NCBI GenBank assembly: GCA_002356515.1
Contig: AP017605.1
Coordinates: forward strand, 4,659,001-4,723,000
Source: Mesorhizobium loti
GTDB lineage: Bacteria; Pseudomonadota; Alphaproteobacteria; Rhizobiales; Rhizobiaceae
Length of the DNA stretch: 64,000 bases
Direction: 5' to 3'
In this document: positions 18,811 to 27,693 of the stretch, one piece after another
How positions within the stretch are numbered: the first letter of the stretch is position 1
Layout of the letters: every line of letters begins with the position of its first letter
Notes under the pieces: generated by a model
Seen by the model: the letters and a program-made list of their open reading frames with translations, nothing else
What the model was told of the DNA's origin: nothing
The model's database searches: none
Position numbers and translations under genes: made by a program

Positions 18811-18826
18811 CCCGGGCATGCCCGGG
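18811..18826. repeat. 16-bp perfect palindrome after the HPr gene
   Basis: CCCGGGCATGCCCGGG is self-complementary and lies 12 bases past the HPr stop codon. It could fold at the 3' end of the EIIA-HPr transcript. There is no T-run, so it is at best a weak or Rho-assisted terminator. Confidence 0.5.
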
Positions 18827-18838
18827 CGGAGTGCGGGA

Positions 18839-19135
18839 TCAGCATTCCTCGCCGAAACGGGAGGCGACAAGCTGCTCCAGCGCGTCCATGACCTCGAGCG
18901 CCTCCGGCCCGCTGGCGGTGACGCGGATCGAGTAGCCCGGGCTGGCGGCAAGCATCATCAGGCCCATGATCGACGTGCCGCCGACCTTGAGGCCGTCCTT
19001 CTCGACATGCACCGAGGCGTCGAAGCCGCTGGCGAGCTGGACGAATTTCGCCGAGGCACGGGCGTGCAGGCCGCGCTGGTTGACGATCGGAAACTCCCGG
19101 ACAATCTGGTCTTTTTCCGGGGATAGCGCGTTCAT
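18839..19135 (-). CDS. ptsH: HPr phosphocarrier protein
   Basis: This 98-residue HPr has the EI-phosphorylated histidine at residue 24 (QRGLHARASAKF) and a regulatory serine at residue 55 in GGTSIMGLM, the site that HPr kinase modifies. Alphaproteobacteria lack most sugar-specific PTS permeases; HPr serves a regulatory phosphorelay from EI-Ntr to EIIA proteins. The gene overlaps the EIIA gene by 4 bases, and hprK lies just upstream on the same strand, so kinase, EIIA and HPr form one unit. Confidence 0.95.
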   Translation of the reverse strand: MNALSPEKDQIVREFPIVNQRGLHARASAKFVQLASGFDASVHVEKDGLKVGGTSIMGLMMLAASPGYSIRVTASGPEALEVMDALEQLVASRFGEEC

Positions 19136-19533
19136 TTGCTGCTCAGAAGCTGGCTGGCGACGTTGATGTATTTGCGGCCGGCTGCCTGCGCCTCGTCGAG
19201 CGCGGCCGCCATGTTGTCGCCCTTGCGGATCGAGGACAGCTTGATCAGCATCGGCAGGTTCATGCCGGCGATCACCTCTGTGCGGCCGGACTCCATCACC
19301 GAAATGGCGAGGTTCGACGGTGTGCCGCCGAACATGTCGGTCAGCACGATGACGCCTGTTCCGGTGTCGACGCGGGCGACGGCGTCGACGATGTCGCGAC
19401 GACGCTGTTCCATATCGTCGTCGGCACCGATCGCCACGGTTTCGAAATTGTCTTGTGGCCCGACGACATGTTCGACGGCATGTCGGAACTCGGTGGCCAG
19501 TTGACCGTGCGTTACAAGCACGAGTCCGATCAT
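19132..19533 (-). CDS. PTS EIIA component, mannose (ManX) family
   Basis: This is a 133-residue EIIA-Man domain with the phosphorylatable His9 in VLVTHGQLA and the conserved TDMFGGTPSN motif. No EIIB or EIIC gene is nearby, so it is unlikely to be part of a sugar uptake system. In rhizobia and Brucella this EIIA is a regulatory output of the PTS-Ntr relay. It overlaps the HPr gene by 4 bases. The 164 bases between it and hprK carry no clear terminator, compatible with a common transcript. Confidence 0.92.
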   Translation of the reverse strand: MIGLVLVTHGQLATEFRHAVEHVVGPQDNFETVAIGADDDMEQRRRDIVDAVARVDTGTGVIVLTDMFGGTPSNLAISVMESGRTEVIAGMNLPMLIKLSSIRKGDNMAAALDEAQAAGRKYINVASQLLSSK

Positions 19534-19697
19534 TCTTTGGTGGCTCCCGTCATCGCCGCTTCACAGGCGCATTTTATGCTCGCCAGCCATTCCAGGCGGC
19601 GGGAGCGCTATCTTGTCGACGCGCGGCCCGTTGACAAGCCCAAAATTGCGCCGGCCCATGCCATTTTGACGCATTGCAGCAAAAAATCGGGAGCGGA

Positions 19698-20165
19698 TCA
19701 TAGAAAAGGCGCGATCGACAGCCGCGCCATCACGGCGGGCAGGGCCGTGGCGGCGTTACGCTCGGCAAGGTCGATACGCGGCACCGGGCAGCCTGCGACC
19801 GGCTCGCTGATTTCCTCCTGGAAACGGGCCATCTCTGGCTTTGGCACCAGCCTCACATGCAGGTCGATCACCCCGCCCGGCTCGAACGGCAGCGGACGCG
19901 GCATGAACCCAGGCACTTCGGCGAGACCGGCGATGGTCGCCGGCACGCGACAGACCAGCCGCCCGGCGTGGGCCGTGGCAAGCAGCCTATCGTCGCCGAT
20001 CAGCCGCGAGAACAACCCACGCGCGCGACAATGGTCCAGGAGTGTCAGCGCCAGCGTCGTCTTGCCGGCACCGGACGGCCCAGTGATAAGGACGCCGCGC
20101 TCGCCGATCAGGATCGCGGTTCCATGGATGTTTTCAGGCGGAGCGACAGGATCAGGCACGATCAT
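19698..20165 (-). CDS. hprK: HPr kinase/phosphorylase, short alphaproteobacterial form
   Basis: HprK phosphorylates and dephosphorylates the regulatory serine of HPr. The 155-residue protein consists only of the C-terminal catalytic domain of the Gram-positive enzyme (about 310 residues), with the Walker A motif GPSGAGKTTLA near residue 29 and LIGDDRLLATA after it. The missing N-terminal domain is a known feature of alphaproteobacterial HprK. The gene stands directly after chvI-chvG and before EIIA-HPr, as in Brucella and Agrobacterium, linking the phosphorelay to acid and host-contact signalling. The start ATG sits at the edge of a block of palindromic repeats. Confidence 0.93.
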   Translation of the reverse strand: MIVPDPVAPPENIHGTAILIGERGVLITGPSGAGKTTLALTLLDHCRARGLFSRLIGDDRLLATAHAGRLVCRVPATIAGLAEVPGFMPRPLPFEPGGVIDLHVRLVPKPEMARFQEEISEPVAGCPVPRIDLAERNAATALPAVMARLSIAPFL

Positions 20166-20188
20166 GCCCGATCACGTCTTTGGATGAG

Positions 20189-20309
20189 GCATGATCTCTG
20201 GACGAACGGAACCGTTCGTCCGAGAAAACCGGTGTCCACTTCGGGATCATGTCTTTTGGATGAAGCATGATCTTATCCGCAAACCGGTTTCCACTTTGCG
20301 GGATCATGC
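20189..20309. repeat. Tandem rhizobial palindromic repeats between hprK and chvG
   Basis: There are two related units. The first (about 20189-20252) runs from GCATGATCTCTGG to TCGGGATCATG. The second (20265-20309) runs from GCATGATCTTATCCGC to TGCGGGATCATGC. Both have an ACCGGT...TCCACTT core. The chvG stop codon (20304-20306) lies inside the outer arm of the second unit. This repeat style, with the GCATGATC ends, is widespread in Rhizobiales genomes. Confidence 0.8.
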
Positions 20310-22085
20310 TTCTGCCGGCAGCGTCACGACGAAGCGCGCGCCCTTGATCTCGCCGGGCTTGGTGCCGGGGATGTTCTCGGCGGTCAGCGTGCCGCCATGG
20401 GCCTCGACGATCTGCCTGGAGATCGACAGGCCAAGGCCCGAATTCTGACCGAACGCCTCGCCGGCCGGCCGGTCGGTGTAGAAGCGTTCGAAGATGCGGT
20501 CGATGTTGTCGGCACGAATGCCGGGACCATTGTCGTCGACGGTCAGGATGTTGAACTTGCCGGCGCGCGCCAGCGACAGGCTGATATGGCCATGGTCTTC
20601 GGGAACGAAGGAGCGCGCATTCTCGATCAGATTGGTGACGACCTGGCCGATGCGCAGATCGTGGCCGGCGACGAAATAGCCTTTGACGCCCTGTGGCAGC
20701 TTGGCGACCTTGAGTTCGATCTCGACCGCCTTCTTGTTGCGGGTGGTTTCGCGCGACACGGCGACGAGGTCGGTGATGAATTTCTTCAGGTCCACCGTCC
20801 CGGCATCTTCGCGCGCCAGCTCGGCATCGAGACGGGAGGCGTCGGAAATATCGGTGATCAGCCGGTCCAGCCGCCGGACATCATGCTGGATGATGTCCAT
20901 CAGCCGGTTGCGCGAATTGTCGTTCTTGGCCAGCGGCAGGGTTTCCACCGCGCTGCGCAGCGAGGTCAGCGGGTTCTTCAATTCATGCGACACGTCGGCG
21001 GCGAAGCTTTCGATCGCCTCGATGCGGGCATAGAGCGCGTTGGTCATGTCGCGCACGGCGACCGACAAATTGCCGATCTCGTCCTGCCGGTCGGAAAAGT
21101 CAGGAATTTCCTCGCGGCTCTTGACGCCGCGCCGGACCCGGACCGCCGCGGCGGAGAGCCGGCGCAGCGGGTTGGCGATGGTCGAGGCCAGAAGCATCGA
21201 CAGGATAGCGGTGACCAGCGCCGCGATGCCGAAGACGCGCAGGATCGCCTTGCGCTCGGCAGCGACGATCTTGTCGATGTCGCCGCCTTCGGTCGATAGC
21301 ATCAAGACGCCGAGAACGGCGCGGAAGCGCTGGATCGGCACCGCCACCGAGACGATCTGCTCGCCCTGTTCGGAGACGCGCACAATGGTCGACGGGCTGC
21401 CGGTCAGCGCCTTGACAACTTCCGGGAAGGCAGCGCCATTGCCGCCAGGCTGTTCATGATAGACAGGCAGGTCGGTGTTGCGGAAGAAATCGAAGATGAA
21501 TTTCTGGACGCGCTCGACAAGGTCGGGCTCTTCCTCCTCGACCGGCGGCAGGTCGTAGCGCAGGATCTGGCCGCGCGAATAGAGGTGGCGCGAATCGAGC
21601 AACAGATTGGCGTCGCGGTCATAGATGCGGGCCCGCGTCCGGGTCGGCGAGATCAGCCGCCGCAGCACCGGCGCGACACGTTCGGGATTGATCGGGAAAT
21701 CCAGATTGTCGAGCTGGTCCGAGCCCGGCCCCAGGCTTTCGCCGGCCTGCAGCTCGAGCAGCTTTTCCGGGTCGATGCTGATCGAATCGGTCTCGACCGT
21801 CGCCGACGCCGCGATTGCCCCGGCGATGATCTCGCCCTGGGTCATCAGGCTTTCGACGCGGGCATCGATCAGCCCGTCGCGGAAGGTGTTGAGATAGAGG
21901 ATACCGGTGACCAGGACGGCGAGGCCGGCAAGGTTGAGGAACAGGATGCGCCGCGTCAGGCTGGAAAAGATGTGGTGACCGAGGAAGCGGCGCATCGGCA
22001 CCGTGATTTTCGATACGAAGGACGGCATGATGCGCGACGGCCGCCTGGCGCCCGTCGGCCTGCTTCGCTGTGCTTCCACTGCCAT
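20304..22085 (-). CDS. chvG: ChvG/ExoS-type sensor histidine kinase
   Basis: ChvG is the inner-membrane sensor that phosphorylates ChvI; in rhizobia and Agrobacterium the pair controls acid response, exopolysaccharide, motility and symbiosis or virulence, and periplasmic ExoR inhibits it. The 593-residue protein has a first membrane segment at about 48-66, a roughly 210-residue periplasmic domain, a second membrane segment near 277-300, a HAMP linker, the H-box DVSHELKNPLTSLR with His367, and HATPase motifs NLIENARSF, DDNGPGI and GLGLSISRQIVEAHGG. The start ATG 22085 follows an AGGGA element; ATG 22028 is an alternative. chvI lies 84 bases upstream. Confidence 0.94.
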   Translation of the reverse strand: MAVEAQRSRPTGARRPSRIMPSFVSKITVPMRRFLGHHIFSSLTRRILFLNLAGLAVLVTGILYLNTFRDGLIDARVESLMTQGEIIAGAIAASATVETDSISIDPEKLLELQAGESLGPGSDQLDNLDFPINPERVAPVLRRLISPTRTRARIYDRDANLLLDSRHLYSRGQILRYDLPPVEEEEPDLVERVQKFIFDFFRNTDLPVYHEQPGGNGAAFPEVVKALTGSPSTIVRVSEQGEQIVSVAVPIQRFRAVLGVLMLSTEGGDIDKIVAAERKAILRVFGIAALVTAILSMLLASTIANPLRRLSAAAVRVRRGVKSREEIPDFSDRQDEIGNLSVAVRDMTNALYARIEAIESFAADVSHELKNPLTSLRSAVETLPLAKNDNSRNRLMDIIQHDVRRLDRLITDISDASRLDAELAREDAGTVDLKKFITDLVAVSRETTRNKKAVEIELKVAKLPQGVKGYFVAGHDLRIGQVVTNLIENARSFVPEDHGHISLSLARAGKFNILTVDDNGPGIRADNIDRIFERFYTDRPAGEAFGQNSGLGLSISRQIVEAHGGTLTAENIPGTKPGEIKGARFVVTLPAEA

Positions 22086-22169
22086 CGAATAGCAGTCCCT
22101 GCTTAGTCTTCGGTTCGATGCATGCCGCAGCCCCTGGGCCGGGGCCGCGTTTGCTCGACATACATCAAA

Positions 22170-22871
22170 TTACGCTTCGCGGAACCGGTATCCGACTCCG
22201 TAAAGGGTTTCGATCATTTCGAAGTCGTCGTCGACGGCCTTGAACTTCTTGCGCAGCCGCTTGATGTGGCTGTCGATCGTGCGGTCGTCGACATAGACCT
22301 GCTCATCATAGGCTGAATCCATCAGCGCATCACGGCTTTTTACGACGCCGGGACGCTGCGCCAGCGAATGCAGGATCAGGAATTCGGTGACGGTGAGCGT
22401 CACCGGTTCGCCCTTCCAGGTGCAGGTGTGGCGTTCCTGGTCCATAACGAGCTGGCCGCGCTCGAGCGAACGGGCCTGCTGACTGGGCGCCTTTGCCGCA
22501 GCCTCGCGGGCGCTGGCACGGCGCAGCACGGCGCGCACCCGCTCGACCAAAAGGCGCTGCGAGAACGGTTTGCGGATAAAATCGTCGGCGCCCATCTTGA
22601 GGCCGAACAATTCATCGATCTCGTCGTCCTTGGAGGTCAGGAAGATCACCGGCAGGTCGGACTTCTGGCGCATCCGGCGCAAGAGCTCCATGCCGTCCAT
22701 GCGCGGCATCTTGATGTCGAGGATGGCAAGGTTCGGCGGACGTGCCGCCAGGCCTTCCAGCGCGGACGCACCATCCGTATAGGTCTCGACGCGATATCCC
22801 TCGGATTCGAGGGCGATCGACACCGACGTCAGAATGTTGCGGTCGTCATCGACAAGCGCGATTGTTGCCAT
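22170..22871 (-). CDS. chvI: ChvI response regulator
   Basis: ChvI is an OmpR-family transcription factor activated by ChvG. The 233-residue product has the acidic pocket VDDDRN at 8-12, the phospho-acceptor Asp52 in [12 protein letters not shown], the conserved FLTSKDDE lysine and a C-terminal winged helix ending [13 protein letters not shown] chose ATG 22871 ([10 protein letters not shown]), with GAGGGAG upstream; ATG codons at 22889 and 22943 would add unconserved residues. It heads the chvI-chvG-hprK-EIIA-HPr order. Confidence 0.96.
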   Translation of the reverse strand: MATIALVDDDRNILTSVSIALESEGYRVETYTDGASALEGLAARPPNLAILDIKMPRMDGMELLRRMRQKSDLPVIFLTSKDDEIDELFGLKMGADDFIRKPFSQRLLVERVRAVLRRASAREAAAKAPSQQARSLERGQLVMDQERHTCTWKGEPVTLTVTEFLILHSLAQRPGVVKSRDALMDSAYDEQVYVDDRTIDSHIKRLRKKFKAVDDDFEMIETLYGVGYRFREA

Positions 22872-23214
22872 TTCAAGCGGCTCCCTCATGAGCTGTCCCT
22901 TCTTTCGTAGAGAAGGGGCTTTTGCAGGACAAATTAGGTACAAAATGTGGCATAGGGCTTGTCCGCTGTCACGCGCGGGGTGCCGCAGGCCACAATCCTA
23001 CCTCGACATGGATTGGACGAACGAACAGCGCCAATCCTTTGGGCAACCGTGAAACTTTTCGCATATATAAACGATTTAAACAACTTTCAAAATATTTAAA
23101 TCGATTAATGATTTGATATCATTTGGCTTTTCTGGTTTTGACCATCTCAGCCCGCACAGCGGGTGTGCCGGAAATACGCCGGCAAAGATGCGGCAAATCC
23201 AAGAAGGGACACCA
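22872..23214. other. Divergent intergenic region between chvI and pckA
   Basis: These 343 bases hold the promoters for chvI (leftward) and pckA (rightward). The stretch at about 23050-23130 is strikingly AT-rich against a GC-rich background and contains a LacI-type operator-like palindrome (separate entry). No small gene or RNA structure was recognised. Confidence 0.6.
23096..23109. promoter_or_regulatory. LacI-family operator-like site before pckA (PckR candidate)
   Basis: TTAAATCGATTAAT is a near-palindrome with a central CG, as LacI-family operators have. It lies about 106 bases before the pckA start. In Sinorhizobium, pckA is controlled by the LacI-type regulator PckR. The identical 12-mer TTAAATCGATTA recurs on the minus strand at 46625-46636, before aglE. 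Confidence 0.5.
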
Positions 23215-24825
23215 ATGTCGGAAGTCGGCAAACGCAATCCTGCTTGCCCGATCGATCGTATCGGCCTGAAAACCACCGGTGTGGTGCGCTACAATTTCGG
23301 CGCGGCCGCCCTTTACGAGGACTCGATCCGGCGCGGCGAGGCCCGGTTGACCGCGCATGGTGCGCTGGTCGCCGAGACAGGCCAGCACACAGGCCGCTCG
23401 CCCAAGGACAAGTTCGTCGTCCGCGACGGCGCCACAGAGGCGCATGTCTGGTGGGACAACAACAAGGCGATCTCGCCGGCCCAGTTCGAAACGCTGTTCG
23501 CCGATTTCCTGGCCCACGCCGCGGACAAGGATCTCTACGTGCAGGACTTGGTCGGCGGCGCTGATGCCGAGCTGAATCTGCCGACGCGCGTCATCACCGA
23601 ATTTGCCTGGCACTCGCTGTTCATCCGCAATCTGCTCATCCGCCCGGACAAAGCCGAACTCGAACAGTTCGTGCCTGAGATGACGATCATCGACCTGCCG
23701 TCCTTCCGCGCCGACCCCGCCCGCCATGGCAGCCGCACCGAAACGGTGATCGCCGTCGACCTCAGCCGCAAGATCGTGCTGATCGGCGGCACCTCCTATG
23801 CCGGCGAGATGAAGAAGTCGGTGTTCACCATGCTCAACTATCTCCTGCCGCAGAAGGGCGTAATGCCGATGCACTGCTCGGCCAATGAGGGGCCGGCCGG
23901 CGACGCCGCCGTCTTCTTCGGGCTTTCCGGAACCGGCAAGACGACGCTGTCGGCCGATCCGTCGCGCACGCTGATCGGCGACGACGAGCATGGCTGGGGG
24001 CCGCACGGCATCTTCAATTTCGAAGGCGGCTGCTACGCCAAGACGATCAAGCTGTCAGCGGAGGCCGAGCCGGAGATTTTCGCCACCACGCAGCGCTTCG
24101 GCACGGTGCTGGAAAATGTCGTGCTCGACGCCGATGGCGTACCGGACTTCAACGACGGCCGGCTCACCGAAAACACACGCTGCGCCTACCCGCTCGACTT
24201 CATCCCCAATGCCTCGAAGACCGGGCGCGCCAGTCATCCGAAAAACATCATCATGCTGACCGCCGACGCCTTCGGCGTGATGCCGCCGATCGCCCGGCTG
24301 ACCCCGGCGCAGGCAATGTATCATTTCCTCTCCGGCTACACGGCCAAGGTCGCCGGAACCGAAAAGGGCGTCACCGAACCAGAAGCGACGTTCTCGACCT
24401 GTTTCGGCGCGCCGTTCATGCCGCGCCACCCCTCGGAATACGGCAATCTGCTGCGCGAACTCATCGCCAGCCACGACGCCGATTGCTGGCTGGTCAACAC
24501 CGGCTGGACCGGTGGCGCCTACGGCACGGGCAAGCGCATGCCGATCAAGGCGACGCGCGCTCTGCTCGCCGCCGCGCTCGACGGCTCGCTGAAGACAGCC
24601 GAATTCCGCACTGATGCCAATTTCGGCTTCAAGGTACCCGTGGCCGTGCCTGGCGTCGACAGCGCCATTCTCGATCCGCGCTCGACCTGGGCCGACAAGC
24701 CTGCCTATGACCGCCAGGCCGCAAGACTGGTCGGCATGTTCGCCGTCAATTTCGAGAAGTTCGAGCCGCATGTCGACGCAACCGTCATGGGTGCGGCGCC
24801 CCGGATGCAGGAAGCGGCGGAGTAA
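23215..24825 (+). CDS. pckA: Phosphoenolpyruvate carboxykinase (ATP)
   Basis: PckA decarboxylates oxaloacetate to PEP with ATP, the entry to gluconeogenesis when cells or bacteroids live on C4-dicarboxylates. The 536-residue protein has the substrate-binding segment [15 protein letters not shown], the kinase-1a loop GLSGTGKTT at 236-244, the metal site with IGDDEHGWG and the adenine-binding RxxTR region near IKATRAL. The start ATG 23215 follows AAGAAGGG; an in-frame start 34 codons upstream lies in the AT-rich promoter. It is a single gene with its own terminator. Confidence 0.97.
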   Translation: MSEVGKRNPACPIDRIGLKTTGVVRYNFGAAALYEDSIRRGEARLTAHGALVAETGQHTGRSPKDKFVVRDGATEAHVWWDNNKAISPAQFETLFADFLAHAADKDLYVQDLVGGADAELNLPTRVITEFAWHSLFIRNLLIRPDKAELEQFVPEMTIIDLPSFRADPARHGSRTETVIAVDLSRKIVLIGGTSYAGEMKKSVFTMLNYLLPQKGVMPMHCSANEGPAGDAAVFFGLSGTGKTTLSADPSRTLIGDDEHGWGPHGIFNFEGGCYAKTIKLSAEAEPEIFATTQRFGTVLENVVLDADGVPDFNDGRLTENTRCAYPLDFIPNASKTGRASHPKNIIMLTADAFGVMPPIARLTPAQAMYHFLSGYTAKVAGTEKGVTEPEATFSTCFGAPFMPRHPSEYGNLLRELIASHDADCWLVNTGWTGGAYGTGKRMPIKATRALLAAALDGSLKTAEFRTDANFGFKVPVAVPGVDSAILDPRSTWADKPAYDRQAARLVGMFAVNFEKFEPHVDATVMGAAPRMQEAAE

Positions 24826-24849
24826 TAGCCACGTCGCTCAGCACCATTG

Positions 24850-24880
24850 AAGGCCCGGTTTCGATCGGGCCTTTTCTTTT
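24850..24880 (+). terminator. Rho-independent terminator after pckA
   Basis: The stem AAGGCCCG / CGGGCCTT with an 8-base loop runs into TTCTTTT. It starts 25 bases after the pckA stop and ends 27 bases before arfB. Confidence 0.85.
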
Positions 24881-24906
24881 GTCCGCCGCCGCGCCATGAC
24901 TGCGGC

Positions 24907-25344
24907 ATGCCGATCGACGACAACATCATCATATCGGACGAAGCCGTGATCCATCCGGGCGATCTGCACGAGGATTTCATCCGCTCGTCCGGCCCCGGCG
25001 GCCAGAACGTCAACAAGGTGGCGACCGCGGTGCAACTGCGCTTCGACGCGGCCAACGCGGCCGGCCTGTCGGAACGCGTGCGGGCGCGCACCATCAAGCT
25101 CGCCGGCCAACGCGCAACCAAGGACGGCGTCATCGTCATCGAGGCTGGGCGCTTCCGCACCCAGGAACAGAACCGGGCGGATGCCCGGGCAAGGCTGACG
25201 GCACTGGTCGCCAAGGCCGCCGAACCGTCGCCGCCGCCACGCAAGAAGACGCGGCCTTCGAAAGGCGCTGTCGAGCGGCGGCTGAAGAGCAAGGCAGGGC
25301 GCGGCACCATCAAGAAGCTGCGCGGCCGGGTGGAAAACGATTAG
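24907..25344 (+). CDS. arfB: ArfB (YaeJ) peptidyl-tRNA hydrolase for stalled ribosomes
   Basis: ArfB rescues ribosomes stalled without a stop codon: its GGQ domain hydrolyses the peptidyl-tRNA and its basic tail reads the empty mRNA channel. The 145-residue product has the catalytic SSGPGGQNVNK at about residues 28-38 and a lysine/arginine-rich C-terminal tail (PPPRKKTRPSK ... KSKAGRGTIKKLRGR), both diagnostic. It lacks the stop-codon-reading domains of RF1/RF2. The start ATG 24907 gives MPIDDNIIISDEAV; an in-frame TTG at 24847 lies inside the pckA terminator. Confidence 0.93.
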   Translation: MPIDDNIIISDEAVIHPGDLHEDFIRSSGPGGQNVNKVATAVQLRFDAANAAGLSERVRARTIKLAGQRATKDGVIVIEAGRFRTQEQNRADARARLTALVAKAAEPSPPPRKKTRPSKGAVERRLKSKAGRGTIKKLRGRVEND

Positions 25345-25386
25345 GCACCAGACCAAGCGCGTGCTCGACCATGTCTGACAAGGGCA

Positions 25387-25411
25387 TTTGCGCGTCCAGA
25401 AGACGCGCAAA
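25387..25411. terminator. Hairpin between convergent arfB and siderophore receptor genes
   Basis: The perfect 10-bp inverted repeat TTTGCGCGTC / GACGCGCAAA has a five-base loop. It lies 12 bases past the receptor stop and 42 past arfB. There is no long T-run on either side, so a bidirectional terminator is plausible but unproven. Confidence 0.5.
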
Positions 25412-25422
25412 CACATCAGACC

Positions 25423-27573
25423 CTACCAGCTGCGCTTCAGCGAAGCCGTGATGTTGCGGCCCTGGCCCAAATAGCAATAGCCGCTGTTGCACACGACAGG
25501 ACGTTCATCGGCGATGTTGCGGACGGCGAAGGCGGCGGAAACACCTTCATACTTCCTGTCGATGGCGCCGAAATCATAGGACGCAGAGGCGTCGAGATAA
25601 ACCGCCGCATCGTTCTTGGCGGTGTTGGTGGTGTCAGTGTAGGTCGCGCTCTGCAGCCTTGCACCCGCACCGACCGAAAGGCCAGGCGCGGCACTGCCCT
25701 CGTCGAACTTGTAGTTGGCCCACAGGCTCGCGACATGCGCGGGCGTGACCGCTGGAACCTTGCCGATCTCCGCAGCCACGTCGTCAGTGATCTCGGCGTG
25801 GTTGTAGTTGTAGGCAGCAATCACATCGAGCCCGTCGGTGATGGCCGCGCGGGCCTCCAGCTCAAGGCCATTGCTGGTGACTTCGCCCAACGCTCGGTAC
25901 GTTCCCGCATTGGGATCGACCACGACCGGCTTGTTCTTCTCGATGAGATGATAGGCAACCGCCGACAGCAGGATGTCGGTTCCCGGCAGTTGATATTTGA
26001 CGCCCAGCTCGAACTGCTCCCCCTCCGTCGGCTTAAGGATTTCGTGTGACGCAGTTTGGTTAGTGACCGGCTCGAACGAGGTCGCATAGCTGGCGAAAGG
26101 CGCGACGCCATTGTCGAACAGATAGAGGGCGCCGGCCTGGACGCTGAAAGCGTTCTTGTTCAAGCCCTCGGAACTGCCGCTACCGTATTCGCGCGTCTGC
26201 TCGACCCAGGTCTGCCGGCCACCGAGCGTAAAACGCCATTTATCCAGTTCAACCTGATCCAGTGCGTAGATGCCGGTCTGGCGCAGATCCGCATCGGAAG
26301 TCGTGACATTGTAATCCGGCGTCGGGCCGGAAACACCGTATGTCGGATTGGCGATGTCGAAATCATAGGCAGGATTGACGGGACCCGCGCCATAGCCGAA
26401 GGACGAGGTCAGGTTGGTGTAGTCAAGGCCGAGAAGCACAGTGTGGGCCAGCGCCCCAGTGTCGAATTTGGCCTCGATCTGGTTGTCGGCCTGGAAGACG
26501 TTCATTTCGTCGCGGATCGAATTCGCATACCGATGTGCGACGGTGCCCGTCCAACTCGCGACCGCAAGGTAGCGCGACCTCAGGTCGAGATGGGAATACC
26601 GAACGTTCTGGCGGAACGTGATGCCGTCGCCGAAATCGTGCTCGAATTTGTAGCCGATCTGCTGCTGCCGGATCTTCTGATAGTCGTAGTCCGGATCGCT
26701 TGAGCGCAAAGCATGGACCTTGCCCGACGGATCGGTGATCGCGGCGACACTGGTATCCGTCTCGTCGGCCTGCACCAGGCTGTAGATGGTGAAGGAGGTC
26801 GCGGCATCGGGGTTCCAGGTCAGCGACGGCTGCAGGAAATAGCGGTCGTCGGCGATGTCGAAATTGGTGTCGCCGTTTCGCGCCAGGCCGACGATGCGGT
26901 AGAGGAACTCGTCGCTGCCTTCGGTGACGGGCCCGCCGAAATCGAAGGCCGCCTGCGCCCTGTCCTTGGTGCCATAGAGCAACTGGACTTCGCGGATCCT
27001 GTCCTCGGTCGGCAGCTTGGGCACCTTGTTGACGATGCCGGCCGGCGTTCCCGCGCCGTAAAGCACCGAGACCGGTCCCTTGATCACCTCGACGCGTTCG
27101 AGCGAATAGGGGTCGGTGCGGAACGTGCCGTAATTGATGTAGGGCTGGCGCAGGCCGTCCTTGTAATCGCCGAGCGTGGTGGCGTCGTAGCCTCTGATAT
27201 AGATCTGGTCGAAGCGCGGATCGAAGCCATAGGCGCCGGTGCTGACGCCCGCCGAATAGCGCACCGCCTCGATGATGTCCTGCGCGCCGCGCTCCTCGAT
27301 CTCCTTGCGCGTCACCACCGAGACGGAGCGGGGCGTTTCGATGAGCGGCGTATCCGTCTTGGTCGCGCCGGAGCTGCGCTTGGCGGCCACCGTCTTGTCG
27401 CCATCCCGGGAAGTGACACGGCCGCCCTTGCCGCTGACCGTGATCGGCTCGAGCGTGCCATCTTGCGCCTGGGTGGTGGCTTGCTGCGCAAGCGCCTGAT
27501 GAACACAAAGCAGCGCCGCCAGGCACGTCGTGGCGAGCAATCCCCGGCACCAAACCCTGCCACCTCTGACCAC
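25423..27573 (-). CDS. TonB-dependent siderophore receptor (ferrichrome/ferrioxamine FhuA-FoxA type)
   Basis: This outer-membrane receptor imports a ferric siderophore using TonB energy. The protein of about 716 residues has a signal peptide (RGLLATTCLAALLCVHQALAQ), a TonB box-like LEPITVSG, a plug domain with TPRSVSVVTRKEIEERGAQD and VEVIKGPVSVLYG, and a 22-strand barrel ending in an aromatic residue (SLKRSW). A disulfide-like CNSGYC pair near the C-terminus is typical of hydroxamate siderophore receptors. I prefer GTG 27573, which follows GAGGGG by 6 bases; GTG 27597 is the longer alternative. It stands alone, with no transporter beside it, and a candidate RirA box lies upstream. Confidence 0.88.
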   Translation of the reverse strand: MVRGGRVWCRGLLATTCLAALLCVHQALAQQATTQAQDGTLEPITVSGKGGRVTSRDGDKTVAAKRSSGATKTDTPLIETPRSVSVVTRKEIEERGAQDIIEAVRYSAGVSTGAYGFDPRFDQIYIRGYDATTLGDYKDGLRQPYINYGTFRTDPYSLERVEVIKGPVSVLYGAGTPAGIVNKVPKLPTEDRIREVQLLYGTKDRAQAAFDFGGPVTEGSDEFLYRIVGLARNGDTNFDIADDRYFLQPSLTWNPDAATSFTIYSLVQADETDTSVAAITDPSGKVHALRSSDPDYDYQKIRQQQIGYKFEHDFGDGITFRQNVRYSHLDLRSRYLAVASWTGTVAHRYANSIRDEMNVFQADNQIEAKFDTGALAHTVLLGLDYTNLTSSFGYGAGPVNPAYDFDIANPTYGVSGPTPDYNVTTSDADLRQTGIYALDQVELDKWRFTLGGRQTWVEQTREYGSGSSEGLNKNAFSVQAGALYLFDNGVAPFASYATSFEPVTNQTASHEILKPTEGEQFELGVKYQLPGTDILLSAVAYHLIEKNKPVVVDPNAGTYRALGEVTSNGLELEARAAITDGLDVIAAYNYNHAEITDDVAAEIGKVPAVTPAHVASLWANYKFDEGSAAPGLSVGAGARLQSATYTDTTNTAKNDAAVYLDASASYDFGAIDRKYEGVSAAFAVRNIADERPVVCNSGYCYLGQGRNITASLKRSW

Positions 27574-27676
27574 GTTAGACCCCTCATGAAACGTCACGTC
27601 GACATGCCTCGCTCTTTGCCATTCGCCGCCGGCGACCTCTCCCTCTCGCTGGCATCAAAATTGTTGCGTCAAACAC

Positions 27677-27693
27677 TCAAGTTAAAAACTTGA
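27677..27693. promoter_or_regulatory. 17-bp palindrome in the receptor promoter
   Basis: TCAAGTTAAAAACTTGA is a perfect inverted repeat with a 3-base centre, about 105-120 bases upstream of the receptor start. It abuts the iron-box-like sequence at 27691. The bound factor is unknown. Confidence 0.45.

Noticed and set aside
20210..20215. Reading the GGACGAACG/CGTTCGTCC palindrome near hprK as a dedicated operator
   Set aside because: It is part of a widespread rhizobial repeat unit, so it is more simply explained as repeat structure.
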